Positions 24,935 through 34,227 of a stretch of 64,000 nucleotides of DNA are shown one piece after another. The notes under the pieces were generated by a model. That model did not search any database and was not told the DNA's origin. It saw only the letters and a list, made by a program, of their open reading frames with translations. The stretch's first letter is position 1; each line of letters opens with the position of its first letter. Where the stretch lies: NCBI GenBank assembly GCA_028277885.1, contig JANQFK010000033.1:1-64000 (forward strand). The letters run 5' to 3'. The stretch comes from Myxococcota bacterium (GTDB lineage: Bacteria; Myxococcota_A; UBA9160; UBA6930). Made by a program: the position numbers and the translations under genes.

Positions 24935-27082
24935 TCACGTGCGCCGGCGGAACTCCGCGTAGTCGCAGAGCGCGCGCAGCGCCGCCACGGCCCGGTGCGC
25001 GCTCGCGTGGCAGAGCCGGCCCTCCTCGCGCACGCCGAGGGGCCCCGGGTTGTCGGGGTGGGTGCGGCTCAGCTCCGTGGCCGAGAGCACGGGCTTGCCG
25101 TGGCGCTCCGAGGCCTCCCGGGCGGCGCGGGCGTAGCGCCGGTCCTGGCGCTCGTGGAACTCGGTGATGCGCTCGAGGCCGTGGTCCGGGAAGAACTCGC
25201 CGGTGCGGAACAGCCGCGCCTGGGCGGCCTGGATGCCGAGGCCCAGGTGCAGCACCGCGTCCACCTCGGGGTGGGCGCACACCAGGTCGAAGACCTGGGG
25301 GATGGTGTCCCGGGTCTCGCCGCCGGCGAGGTCGATGGGGTTGTTGCGGCTCCAGCGCGGCGGCACCAGCTCGTCGATGGCGGCGCGCAGGTCGTCCGGG
25401 AGCGGGATCAGCTCGAGCCCCGCGGCCGCGCAGGCGTCGGCGGCGAGCACCCCCCAGCCGCCCGCGGTGGTGAAGACCACGGTGCGGCGCCCGCGCGGCA
25501 GGGGCTGGGTGGCGAAGGTGGCGGCCCACTCGAAGGCCTCCTCCACGGTGGGGGCGCGCAGCACGCCGAGCTGGCGGCACAGGCCGTCGAAGACGCGGTC
25601 GTCGCTGGCCAGGGCCCCGGTGTGGCTCGCCGCGGCGCGCTGGCCCTCGGCGGCGGCGCCGCCCTTCACCAGCACCAGGGGCTTGCGCGCGGTGAGCCGG
25701 CGCGCCGCCGCCACGAAGCGGGCGCCGTCGCGCACGCCCTCGAGGTAGGCGAGCGCCACCCCGGTCTCGGGGTCCGCGGCGAAGTACTCGAGGTAGTCGG
25801 CGAGGCCGAGCTGGGCGGAGTTGCCCGCGGAGACCGCCTTCGAGACGCCGATCCCGGTCGAGACCGCGTAGTTGAGGAAGCTCGACACCAGGTTGCCGCT
25901 CTGGCTCGCCACGGAGATCGGCCCGGGCGGCGGGTACGGGGCCACGATCTGGGCGCACAGCGAACGCGGGGTCGAGATCACCCCCTGGCCGTTGGGGCCC
26001 GCCACCACCATGCCGAGCTCCTCGGCGAGGGCGACGAGCTCGCGCTCGCGCTCGCGGCCCTCGGGGCCCGCCTCGCCGTAGCCGCCGCTCGCCACGAAGG
26101 CGGCGCGCACGCCGCGCTTCGCGCAGGCGCGCAGCAGCTCGAGGTTCACCTGGTTGGGCGTGCACACGAAGACCAGGTCCGCCCGGCCCTCGGGCACCTC
26201 GGACACGTCGGCGAGGGTGGGCCGGCCGAGCAGCTCGGCGCCGTCCCGGGTGACGGGGAAGAGCTCGCCGTCGTAGGGGAAGCGGCGCAGGTTGTGGTAG
26301 GTGACGAAGCCGAACTTCCCGGGGTGGGAGGAGACGCCGGCGATCACCACGCCGCGCGGGTGGAAGAGCGGCCGCAGCCGCTCGAGCACCGCCCCGTCGT
26401 CGAGGGCCGCCGGCGGCTCCGCGGCGGCGGCCGGCTCGCCCAGCTCGACCAGGGCGTCGACGGCGAGGGGCCGCGCGCCGCACACCAGCAGCGGGTTCAC
26501 GTCCACGCTGGCGACCTCCGGCCGCTCCGCCCCGAGGCGACCCAGGCCGACCAGGATCTCCGCCAGGGCGTCGCGGTCGAGGGCGGGCTCGCCGCGGAAG
26601 GGCTCGGTGAAGAGCGCGCTCGCTTCCAGGGCGTCCAGCATGGCGTGGGCGTCGGCCTGCGAGAGCGGCGCCACCGCGAAGGTGGCGTCGCCCAGGGCCT
26701 CGGTGAGGATGCCGCCCAGGCCGAGCACCACGCAGGGGCCGAAGGTCGGGTCGCGCACCAGGCCGGCGATCAGCTCGCGCCGGCCGGACACCATCTCGGC
26801 CACCAGCAGGCCGGCGCCCCGCTCCTCGGGGCGGCGCGCGGCGAGCAGCTCCCCGGCGGCGGCGCGCACGGCCGCGGCGTCGCCGAGGCCGAGGCGCACC
26901 AGGCCGCGCTCGGTCTTGTGGGCGATGCCCTCGCCGCACAGCTTGAGCGCCACCGGGAAGCCCAGGGCCTCGGCGGCGGCGACCGCCGCGTCCGCATCGG
27001 CCACCAGGCGCTCCCCGGGCACGGGGACGCCGTAGCCCGCCAGCAGCTCCTTCGAGGCGTGCTCGGAGAGCGTGCGACCCAC
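24935..27082 (-). CDS. ADP-forming acyl-CoA synthetase (ATP-grasp plus CoA-binding fusion)
   Basis: The 715-residue acetate/acyl-CoA ligase belongs to the NDP-forming superfamily, which makes or uses acyl-CoA with ATP/ADP through a phosphohistidine. The N-terminal third is an ATP-grasp domain (HASKELLAGYGVPVPGERLV, then VALKLCGEGIAHKTERGLV). The CoA-binding Rossmann domain follows from about residue 250 (GVVIAGVSSHPGKFGFVTY). Next are the ligase domains with SGNLVSSFLNYA and the conserved ASHTGALASDDRVFDGL, whose His should be the phosphorylated residue. The subunit order is beta-alpha, the reverse of the commonest fusion. The GTG at 27082 has AGGA upstream. It sits 29 bp after the thiolase and probably shares its transcript, suggesting acyl-CoA handling in degradation of fatty or branched acids. 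Substrate specificity is not readable. Confidence 0.85.
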   Translation of the reverse strand: MGRTLSEHASKELLAGYGVPVPGERLVADADAAVAAAEALGFPVALKLCGEGIAHKTERGLVRLGLGDAAAVRAAAGELLAARRPEERGAGLLVAEMVSGRRELIAGLVRDPTFGPCVVLGLGGILTEALGDATFAVAPLSQADAHAMLDALEASALFTEPFRGEPALDRDALAEILVGLGRLGAERPEVASVDVNPLLVCGARPLAVDALVELGEPAAAAEPPAALDDGAVLERLRPLFHPRGVVIAGVSSHPGKFGFVTYHNLRRFPYDGELFPVTRDGAELLGRPTLADVSEVPEGRADLVFVCTPNQVNLELLRACAKRGVRAAFVASGGYGEAGPEGRERERELVALAEELGMVVAGPNGQGVISTPRSLCAQIVAPYPPPGPISVASQSGNLVSSFLNYAVSTGIGVSKAVSAGNSAQLGLADYLEYFAADPETGVALAYLEGVRDGARFVAAARRLTARKPLVLVKGGAAAEGQRAAASHTGALASDDRVFDGLCRQLGVLRAPTVEEAFEWAATFATQPLPRGRRTVVFTTAGGWGVLAADACAAAGLELIPLPDDLRAAIDELVPPRWSRNNPIDLAGGETRDTIPQVFDLVCAHPEVDAVLHLGLGIQAAQARLFRTGEFFPDHGLERITEFHERQDRRYARAAREASERHGKPVLSATELSRTHPDNPGPLGVREEGRLCHASAHRAVAALRALCDYAEFRRRT

Positions 27083-27111
27083 CCGCGCGTCCTGACCGGG
27101 CCGGCCGCGGG

Positions 27112-28302
27112 CTAGCAGGCCTCGAACAGGCCCGCCGCCCCCATGCCGCCACCGATGCACATCGTGACGATGCCCCACGTCTTGCCCGTGCGGCGCAGGT
27201 GGCGGAGCAGCTGGCCCGTCATGCGCGAGCCCGTCATGCCGTAGGGGTGGCCGATGGAGATCGAGCCGCCCAGCGGGTTCAGCTTCTCGTCGGGGATCTC
27301 GAGCTTGCGCTGGCAATGGAGCAGCTGGGACGCGAAGGCCTCGTTGAGCTCCACGACGTCGATGTCGTCGAGCTTCTTGCCGGTCTTCTCGAGGAGCTTC
27401 GGGACGGCGAACACCGGGCCGATCCCCATCTCCTCGGGGTCGCAGCCCGCGACCTGGAAGCCGCGGTAGATGCCCAGGGGCTCGATGCCGAGCTGCTTGG
27501 CGCGCTCCGCGGACATCAGGATCGTGGCCGAGGCGCCGTCGGAGAGCTGGGAGGCGTTGCCCGCGGTCACGCTGCCGCCCTCGGGCTTGAAGGCGGGCTT
27601 CAGCTTGGCCAGGCCCTCGAGGGTGGTGTCGGGCCGGTTGCACTCGTCGCGCTCGACCACCACGCCCTCCTCGACCCGCGGCGCCTCGCCCTTCTTCATC
27701 ACCGTGCGCGTCACGGTCATGGGCGAGATGCACTCCTTGTCCCAGCCCTGCTTCTGCCACTCCGCCACGCGCTGCTGGGACTTGAGCGCGTACTCGTCCT
27801 GGTCCTCGCGGGAGACCGAGTAGCGGTCCGCCACGACCTCGGCGGTGTGCCCCATCCCCATGTAGAGGCCGGGCCACATGTCCTGGATGCGGTTGTTCAC
27901 CATGTTGTCGAGCCGCATCTTGTCGTTCTGGACCAGGGTGATCGACTCGACGCCGCCGCCGATCGCCACGTCGCAGCCGTCCGCGACGATGCGGTGCGCC
28001 GCCATGGCGATGGCCTGGAGGCCCGAGGAGCAGAAGCGGTTCACCGTGGTGCCCGAGACCGAGGAGGGCAGCCCGGCACCGAGCAGCGCCACGCGGGCGA
28101 CGTTCTGGCCCGAGGCGCCCTCGGGAAGCCCGCAGCCGACGATCACGTCCTCCACCTCGGCCTTGTCGAGGGCCGGCACGTCGCCCAGGGCCGCCTCGAT
28201 GGCGTGGGCGGTGAGGTCCGCGGAGTGGGTCGTGTTGAACGAGCCGCGGAAGGACTTGGCCAGGGCGGTGCGCCGGCTGGCGACGATGACGGCTTCTCGC
28301 AT
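27112..28302 (-). CDS. thiolase (acetyl-CoA C-acyltransferase family)
   Basis: The 396-residue thiolase condenses or thiolytically cleaves 3-ketoacyl-CoA. The nucleophile is Cys91 in NRFCSSGLQA, the catalytic His is about 352 in GHPYGMTGSRM, and the second Cys is about 382 in MCIGGGMGAAG. The HPYGMTG form differs from the usual HPxGATG of acetoacetyl-CoA thiolases and is shared by a FadA-like branch. A degradative role with the downstream acyl-CoA ligase is therefore favoured over polyhydroxybutyrate synthesis. The ATG start has AAGGAG 13 bp upstream. It is first gene of a two-gene minus-strand operon and divergent from the alanine symporter across a 177-bp gap. Confidence 0.92.
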   Translation of the reverse strand: MREAVIVASRRTALAKSFRGSFNTTHSADLTAHAIEAALGDVPALDKAEVEDVIVGCGLPEGASGQNVARVALLGAGLPSSVSGTTVNRFCSSGLQAIAMAAHRIVADGCDVAIGGGVESITLVQNDKMRLDNMVNNRIQDMWPGLYMGMGHTAEVVADRYSVSREDQDEYALKSQQRVAEWQKQGWDKECISPMTVTRTVMKKGEAPRVEEGVVVERDECNRPDTTLEGLAKLKPAFKPEGGSVTAGNASQLSDGASATILMSAERAKQLGIEPLGIYRGFQVAGCDPEEMGIGPVFAVPKLLEKTGKKLDDIDVVELNEAFASQLLHCQRKLEIPDEKLNPLGGSISIGHPYGMTGSRMTGQLLRHLRRTGKTWGIVTMCIGGGMGAAGLFEAC

Positions 28303-28479
28303 TGGGGGCGGATCTCCTTGGGTGGCGGGCGCCGGAAGCGTGGTACGGCATCCAGGAAGCGCTTATCCTAGGCGTTCCACCGGCCGATTGCATGGGTCGG
28401 CCCCCGGGCCTCCCTCGCGCCCGCCGCCCCCTCCGGACCGTCCCCCCGGAACCGAAGCCTCCCCCCAGGAGTGTCCGCG

Positions 28480-29934
28480 TTGGACGAGCCGAGCGGCTTC
28501 CTCGTCGAGCTGGAGGCGCTGTTCTCCCGCTTCGTGGTCGCGCCCATCGAGGCGGTGATCTTCTTCGACCTCGCCTTCTGGGACGACGCCGTGAAGCTGC
28601 CGCTGGTGGTGGTGTGGCTGATCCTGGGCGCGGCCTTCTTCACCCTGCGCTTCCAGTTCGTGAACCTGCGGGGCTTCCGGCACGCCCTCGACTGCGTGCG
28701 CGGCCGCTACACCAGGCCGGGCGAGGTGGGCGAGATCTCCCACTTCCAGGCGCTCTCGGCCGCGCTCTCGGCCACCGTGGGCCTGGGCAACATCGCCGGC
28801 GTGGCGGTCGCGGTGGGGCTCGGCGGCCCGGGCGCCGTGTTCTGGATGGTGGCGGCGGGCTTCCTCGGGATGAGCTCGAAGTTCGCCGAGTGCACCCTGG
28901 GCCAGATGTACAAGATCGTGCGCGACGACGGGCACGTCTCGGGCGGCGCCATGCACTACCTGGGCGCGGGCCTCGCCGAGCGCGGGCTCGGCGGCCTGGG
29001 CCGCGTGCTCGCCGTGGTGTTCGCCGTGATGTGCATCGGCGGCAGCTTCGGTGGCGGCAACATGTTCCAGGCCAACCAGTCCTTCGCCCAGTTCGCCGAC
29101 GTGGTGCCCATGTTCGACAACGCGCCGGGCGCGGTGCTGTTCGGTGGCGTGCTCGCCCTGGCGGTGGGGCTCGTCATCATCGGCGGCATCAAGCGCATCG
29201 GCGAGGTGGCGGGCGTGCTGGTGCCCGTCATGTGCAGCGTCTACGTGCTGACCGGCCTGGTGATCCTGCTCTTCCACGCCGGCGAGCTGGCCTCGGGCCT
29301 CGCCACCATCGTGGGCATGGCCTTCGCGGGCGACGCCGCCTTCGGCGGCTTCGTCGGCGTGCTGATCCAGGGCTTCCGGCGCGCCGCCTTCTCGAACGAG
29401 GCCGGCACCGGCTCCGCCTCCATCGCCCACGCCGCCGCCGCCACCGACGAGCCCGTGCGCGAGGGCATGGTGGCGCTCCTCGAGCCCTTCATCGACACCC
29501 TGGTGGTCTGCACCATGACGGGCCTGGTGATCGTGGTGACCGGCGCCTGGCAGTCGCCCGAGGCCGGCAGCGGCATCGCGATGACGTCCTGGGCCTTCGA
29601 GAGCGTGTTCCCGTGGTTCCGCTACGTGCTGTCCGTGGCCGCGATCCTGTTCGCCTTCAGCACCATGATCTCCTGGAGCTACTACGGCGAGCAGTGCTGG
29701 GTGCAGCTCTTCGGCCTGCGCTCGATCCTGCTCTACAAGGTGATCTTCCTGCTGTTCGCCTGGACCGGCGCGATCTTCGCCGCGGACGCGGTGATCGCCT
29801 TCGGCGACGCCATGATCCTGGGCATGGCGTTCCCCAACGTGATCGGGGTGGTGCTGCTCTCGGGCAAGGTGAGCGGGGCCCTCGACGACTACCTGGGAAG
29901 GCTGCGCTCCGGCGAGATGACGCGGACCCGCTGA
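28480..29934 (+). CDS. sodium:alanine symporter family (AGCS) transporter
   Basis: This inner-membrane permease of the AGCS family couples uptake of alanine or glycine to sodium (or proton) entry. It is about 484 residues with roughly ten to eleven hydrophobic helices. Signatures are SATVGLGNIAGVAVAVGLGG near residue 95, GGAMHYLGAGLAERGLG, and RRAAFSNEAGTGSASIAHAA, the last characteristic of the family. The TTG at 28480 is preferred because AGGAG lies 8 bp upstream; a GTG at 28471 overlaps that Shine-Dalgarno and would add three residues. The protein has a longer N-terminal amphipathic stretch (LVELEALFSRFVVAPIEAV) than the typical permease. It is followed by an unrelated PEP-CTERM gene. Confidence 0.9.
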   Translation: MDEPSGFLVELEALFSRFVVAPIEAVIFFDLAFWDDAVKLPLVVVWLILGAAFFTLRFQFVNLRGFRHALDCVRGRYTRPGEVGEISHFQALSAALSATVGLGNIAGVAVAVGLGGPGAVFWMVAAGFLGMSSKFAECTLGQMYKIVRDDGHVSGGAMHYLGAGLAERGLGGLGRVLAVVFAVMCIGGSFGGGNMFQANQSFAQFADVVPMFDNAPGAVLFGGVLALAVGLVIIGGIKRIGEVAGVLVPVMCSVYVLTGLVILLFHAGELASGLATIVGMAFAGDAAFGGFVGVLIQGFRRAAFSNEAGTGSASIAHAAAATDEPVREGMVALLEPFIDTLVVCTMTGLVIVVTGAWQSPEAGSGIAMTSWAFESVFPWFRYVLSVAAILFAFSTMISWSYYGEQCWVQLFGLRSILLYKVIFLLFAWTGAIFAADAVIAFGDAMILGMAFPNVIGVVLLSGKVSGALDDYLGRLRSGEMTRTR

Positions 29935-30005
29935 CCCGTACGGGGGAGCTTGACGTCTCCCCGTCCGCCGGAGCATGATGGCGGGGCCAGGGGAGGAGGG
30001 ATGGC

Positions 30006-30791
30006 GTGCGACCGACCACCCGACCCGCGCCGCTCTGCGCGGGCCTGGCCCTCGCCTGGATCGCCCTGGCCCCGGGCCCCGCGAGCTCCACCACCCTGAC
30101 GCCGCTGAGCGACGGCCGGCGCGTCTTCAGCACGGACACCGGCATCGCGGTCGGCAACGTCGAGCTCCTGCCGGCGGCGCCCTTCGCCGACTTCGACGCC
30201 GCCATCGACCTGCTGGGAGACGGAAGCGAGCTGAACTCCCAGCGCAGCGTGATCCGCCCGAGCGGGATCCGCGGGACCCTCGGCACCACGACGAACGGCG
30301 GCCTGGGCGTCCGCCACGACCATGACCTGCTCGTCACCTTCTCGGTGGGCGAGTCCACCCCCTTCTTCTTCGAGACCGACGTCGGCCGGTTCGGCGACGT
30401 CCTCGTGAGCCTCACCACCCTGGGCGGCGGCGCCGGCATCAGCGTCGCCAGCCAGACCATCGAGTGCGGCGTCCCCCTGGCGCCGTGCCCGCCGGGAGGC
30501 GACGGCGAGTTCCAGGTCCTCATCAACCCCCTGGTGGATCCGCTGACCTCGATCGGGGTGTTCAACGACTGCTGCTCACCGGGCCGCGCGACCGTCACCG
30601 GGACCCTCGCCGCCGGCAGCTACGAGCTGCTCGTGGACGGGTTCCGGGAGAGCTCCATCGGCCCCGGCGCGGCCACGCCCGTCACCGTGAACTTCCTGGT
30701 CCCGGAGCCCGCCACCGGCGTGCTGCTCGGCCTGGGCCTGGCCGCCCTGCGGGCGCCCGGCCGGCGGAGGCGGGCGGCCCGAACGGGATAG
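30006..30791 (+). CDS. PEP-CTERM sorting-domain protein
   Basis: The 261-residue exported protein has a signal peptide (core LCAGLALAWIALAPGPASS). The Gly/Thr/Val-rich middle with three Cys residues shows no domain I recognise. The C-terminal sorting signal starts near residue 232: VPEPATG, a short hydrophobic stretch, then GRRRRAAR. That tripartite signal is the hallmark of substrates of exosortase (EpsH), which removes the tail and places the protein outside the cell, usually together with an exopolysaccharide. No exosortase or EPS gene is in the window, so the processing enzyme must be elsewhere. The GTG at 30006 has AGGAGGG 5 bp upstream. The middle part resembles generic PEP-CTERM matrix proteins, low-complexity and beta-rich. 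Confidence 0.85.
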   Translation: MRPTTRPAPLCAGLALAWIALAPGPASSTTLTPLSDGRRVFSTDTGIAVGNVELLPAAPFADFDAAIDLLGDGSELNSQRSVIRPSGIRGTLGTTTNGGLGVRHDHDLLVTFSVGESTPFFFETDVGRFGDVLVSLTTLGGGAGISVASQTIECGVPLAPCPPGGDGEFQVLINPLVDPLTSIGVFNDCCSPGRATVTGTLAAGSYELLVDGFRESSIGPGAATPVTVNFLVPEPATGVLLGLGLAALRAPGRRRRAARTG

Positions 30792-30873
30792 CGGCCGCGA
30801 CCTACCGGCGGCGGCGACCCCGTCCCCTCGTGGGACGACGCCTCCGCCTCGGCGCGCTGCTAGCCTCCGGCGC

Positions 30874-32487
30874 GTGAGCGGGCGGCGGAAGTTCTGGGGC
30901 TGGGGGATCGAGGGCGCGGGGCCTTCCCCGGAGCAGTGCGAGGGCATCGCCAAGACCCTGGCGGCGCGCTTCGGCGTGGATCTGTCGGCGCGGCCCGCAC
31001 CCCGGCTCGAGGACGTCGAGCTGCGCGCGCCGCGGATCGAGCCCCCCGCCGCCCTCGCGGAGCGCTGCACCACCGCCGCCGCGGACCGCGCCGGCCACCA
31101 CTACGGCAAGTCCTACCGCGACGTGGTGCGCGGCTTCCGCGGCGAGTTCCCGCATCCGCCCGACGTGGTCGCCTACCCCGCGAGCGAGGCCGACGTGGTG
31201 GCGCTCCTCGACTGGTGCGGGTCGAGCCGGATCGCGGCGATCCCCTACGGCGGGGGATCGAGCGTGGTCGGGGGCGTCGAGGCGCGCGTCGGGGACGACT
31301 ACGCCGGCGTGGTCTGCGTCGACCTGACCCGCCTCGACCGCGTGCTCGAGATCGACCGCACCTCGCGCGCCGCGCGCATCCAGGCCGGCGCCCTCGGGCC
31401 CGTGCTCGAGGACCAGCTGCGCCCCCACGGCCTGACGCTCCGCCACTTCCCCCAGTCCTTCGAGTTCTCGACCCTGGGCGGCTGGATCGCCACCCGCTCG
31501 GGCGGCCACTACGCCACGCTCTACACCCACATCGAGGACTTCGTGGAGTCCCTGCGCGTCGTGACGCCGTCCGGGGTGTCGGAGTCGCGGCGCCTGCCGG
31601 GCTCGGGCGCCGGACCGAGCCCGGATCGCCTGTTCGTGGGCTCCGAGGGCAGCCTCGGCGTCATCACCGAGGCGTGGATGCGCGTGCAGGACCGGCCGCG
31701 CTTCCGGGCCTCGGCGAGCGTGCGCTTCCCGGGCGCGGACGGCTTCCTCGCCGGCGCGCGGGCGGTGCGGGCGCTGTCCCAGTCGGCGCTGTTCCCCACC
31801 AACTGCCGCCTGCTCGACCCCACCGAGGCCCGGACCTCGGGCGCCGGGTCGGGCAGCGAGGCGGTGCTGGTGCTGGGCTTCGAGTCCGCCGACCACGAGA
31901 CCGAAGCGGGGCTGGCCCGCGCCCTCGAGCTGTGCCGGGACCACGGCGGCGTGCTCCCCGAGGCGAAGCCCGAGCCGAAGGGCGAGGGCGACGGTGACGG
32001 CGCGCACCGGGCTGGCGCCGCCGGCGCCTGGCGCAAGGCGTTCCTCCAGGCCCCCTACGTCCGCGACGTGCTGGTCTCCATGGCGGTGATCGCCGAGACC
32101 TTCGAGACCGCCATCACCTGGGACCGCTTCGAGGCCTTCCACGCCGCCGTGATGGCCGCGACCCGGGACGCCGTGCAGCGGGTTTGCGGCACCGGCTCGG
32201 TGGCGTGCCGCTTCACCCACGTCTACCCCGACGGCCCGGCGCCCTACTACAGCGTGCTGGCGCCCGCGCGGCGGGGCGGCGAGCTCGAGCAGTGGGACGA
32301 GATCAAGGCCGCGGCCAGCGAGGCGCTGCTCGCGGCGGGCGGCACCATCACCCACCACCACGCCGTCGGGCGCGACCACCGCCCCTGGCACGAGCGCCAG
32401 CGCCCCGAGCCCTTCGCCCGGGCGCTCGCCGCCGCCAAGCGCGAGCTCGATCCCGCGGGCATCCTGAACCCGGGCGTCATCGTCTAG
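30874..32487 (+). CDS. FAD-linked oxidase, alkylglycerone-phosphate synthase-like
   Basis: The 537-residue flavoprotein belongs to the VAO/PCMH fold. The FAD-binding loop is IPYGGGSSVVGGVEA (about residues 123-137). The segment FEFSTLGGWIATRSGGHYAT and the following YTHIEDFVESLRVVTP match the alkyl-dihydroxyacetone-phosphate synthase branch, which exchanges an acyl for an alkyl chain to make ether lipid precursors. The C-terminus ends in the His-rich HHHAVGRDHRPWHER and KRELDPAGILNPGV, as in that branch. Bacterial members also include enzymes of unknown activity, so the substrate remains open. The start is GTG at 30874 with a poor ribosome site. It is the first of a run of three same-strand genes with gaps of about 40 bp. 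Confidence 0.85.
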   Translation: MSGRRKFWGWGIEGAGPSPEQCEGIAKTLAARFGVDLSARPAPRLEDVELRAPRIEPPAALAERCTTAAADRAGHHYGKSYRDVVRGFRGEFPHPPDVVAYPASEADVVALLDWCGSSRIAAIPYGGGSSVVGGVEARVGDDYAGVVCVDLTRLDRVLEIDRTSRAARIQAGALGPVLEDQLRPHGLTLRHFPQSFEFSTLGGWIATRSGGHYATLYTHIEDFVESLRVVTPSGVSESRRLPGSGAGPSPDRLFVGSEGSLGVITEAWMRVQDRPRFRASASVRFPGADGFLAGARAVRALSQSALFPTNCRLLDPTEARTSGAGSGSEAVLVLGFESADHETEAGLARALELCRDHGGVLPEAKPEPKGEGDGDGAHRAGAAGAWRKAFLQAPYVRDVLVSMAVIAETFETAITWDRFEAFHAAVMAATRDAVQRVCGTGSVACRFTHVYPDGPAPYYSVLAPARRGGELEQWDEIKAAASEALLAAGGTITHHHAVGRDHRPWHERQRPEPFARALAAAKRELDPAGILNPGVIV

Positions 32488-32525
32488 GGGCGCCCCGGGC
32501 ATACGGGTTGCATCGGAGGTCCTCC

Positions 32526-34184
32526 ATGTCCTCGCCTCGCGAGCAGTGGGATGCCGTCGTGATCGGCTCGGGCCTCGGCGGGCTCACCTGCGCCGCCTAC
32601 CTGTGCGCCGCGGGGCGCCGCACCCTGGTCCTCGAGCGCCACTACGTGGCCGGGGGCAACTCCCAGGTGTTCCGGCGCCGGGTCCACGGCCGGGACTACG
32701 AGTTCGACGTGGGGATCCACTACATCGGCGAGTGTGGCCCAGACGGCCTCATCACCTCGATCCTGCGTGGGGCGGGATTGGCCGAGCGCGTCGTGTTCCG
32801 TCCCCTCGACCCCGACGGCTTCTCGACCCTGGTGTTCCCGGAGCTGCGCTTCCGGGTGCCCGTGGGCTGGGACCGCTACCGGGCGCGGCTGCTCGAGACC
32901 TTCCCCGAGGAGGCCGGGCGGCTCGGCGGCCTCGTGGACCTGATGCGCGAGGTGGGCGAGCAGGGGCGGCGCTTCCAGAACCGCGAGCTCGCCCTGGCCG
33001 ACATGGCGAGCGAGGCGCCGGCCTTCCTGAAGTGGGGGCTGCGCCCGGTCTCCGAGCTGTTCGCCGAGCACGGGATCTCCCAGGCGGCGGGCGCGGTGCT
33101 GCTCGGCGAGCAGGGCGACTACGCGGTGCGTCCCTCGAAGACCCCCGTGTCCCTCGCGGCGGGCCTCACCGACCACTACATGCGCGGGGCCTTCTATCCC
33201 GAGGGCGGCGGCCAGGTGATGGCGGCGCGGCTCGTGGAGATGATCCGCTCCCACGGCGGCGAGGTGCGCACCCGCGCACCGGTCTCGCGGGTGCGGGTCG
33301 AGGGCGGGCGCGTGGGAGGCGTCACCCTGGAGCGCGACGGCGCCGAGATCGACACCGACTGCGTGGTCTCGAACGCGGACCTCAAGCGCACCGTCTTCGA
33401 GCTGGTGGGCGAGGAGCACTTCGATCCCGCCACCCGCGAGCGGGTGCGCGACTTCCGCATGTCGCTGCCGCTGTTCGCCGCCTACCTCGGGCTCGACGTC
33501 GACCTCGCCGAGCTCGGCGTGCCCAACACCAACTACTGGATCTGGGGCAGCACCGACATCGAGGGCATCTACGCCCAGGTCGAGGACGAGGGACGGCTCC
33601 CCGACGCCCCCCTCGCCTACGTCACCACCGCGTCCCTCAAGGACCCGACCAGCCGGCAGATCGCCCCCGCAGGCTTCACCAACCTCCAGATCATGACCCT
33701 GGTCCCCCACGACTACGCGCTCTGGAACGTGGAGCGCGGGCCCGCCGAGGGCGGCCGCTACCACCGGGACCCGGCCTACCGGCGCAGGAAGGACGAGCTC
33801 GTGGAGCGGCTGCTCGAGACCGCCGAGGGCGTGCTGCCGGGCCTGCGCGAGCACGTCGACTGGCGCGAGTCGGCGAGCCCCGTCACCCAGGAGCGCTTCA
33901 CCCACTCGACGGGCGGCACCTCCTACGGGATCGAGTTCGCCACGGACCAGATGGGCCCCATGCGCATGGGCCCGGAGACCGAGATCCGCGGCCTCTACCT
34001 GTGCGGGGCGAGCACGCCCTCGGGCCACGGCATCGCCAACGTGATGCGCAGCGGCGTGGTGGCGGCGGGCGCGGCCGTCGCCGAGGACCTGCTGCGCCGG
34101 GTCCGCGCCGGCGAGGTGCTCGGCGACCCGAACCGCCTGCCGCCGCTGCTCGACGACTGGGACCCCTGGCGCGAGAGCCACTGA
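32526..34184 (+). CDS. NAD(P)/FAD-dependent oxidoreductase (retinol saturase / phytoene desaturase-like)
   Basis: The 552-residue flavoprotein has an N-terminal Rossmann dinucleotide loop [16 protein letters not shown] and the following [27 protein letters not shown] and the C-terminal [18 protein letters not shown] segment are typical of the RetSat/CrtI/CrtO superfamily. Members reduce or oxidise conjugated polyene or other lipid double bonds. Bacterial RetSat-like enzymes are widespread and mostly uncharacterised. GGAGG lies 5 bp before the ATG. It lies 38 bp after an ether-lipid-type flavoprotein and 43 bp before dapL, so a membrane-lipid or carotenoid role is plausible, but no carotenoid genes are nearby. 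Confidence 0.85.
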   Translation: MSSPREQWDAVVIGSGLGGLTCAAYLCAAGRRTLVLERHYVAGGNSQVFRRRVHGRDYEFDVGIHYIGECGPDGLITSILRGAGLAERVVFRPLDPDGFSTLVFPELRFRVPVGWDRYRARLLETFPEEAGRLGGLVDLMREVGEQGRRFQNRELALADMASEAPAFLKWGLRPVSELFAEHGISQAAGAVLLGEQGDYAVRPSKTPVSLAAGLTDHYMRGAFYPEGGGQVMAARLVEMIRSHGGEVRTRAPVSRVRVEGGRVGGVTLERDGAEIDTDCVVSNADLKRTVFELVGEEHFDPATRERVRDFRMSLPLFAAYLGLDVDLAELGVPNTNYWIWGSTDIEGIYAQVEDEGRLPDAPLAYVTTASLKDPTSRQIAPAGFTNLQIMTLVPHDYALWNVERGPAEGGRYHRDPAYRRRKDELVERLLETAEGVLPGLREHVDWRESASPVTQERFTHSTGGTSYGIEFATDQMGPMRMGPETEIRGLYLCGASTPSGHGIANVMRSGVVAAGAAVAEDLLRRVRAGEVLGDPNRLPPLLDDWDPWRESH

Positions 34185-34227
34185 GCGGGGCTCCGTGGGC
34201 CGCGGGACGGCTGCTACGTTCCCCGCC

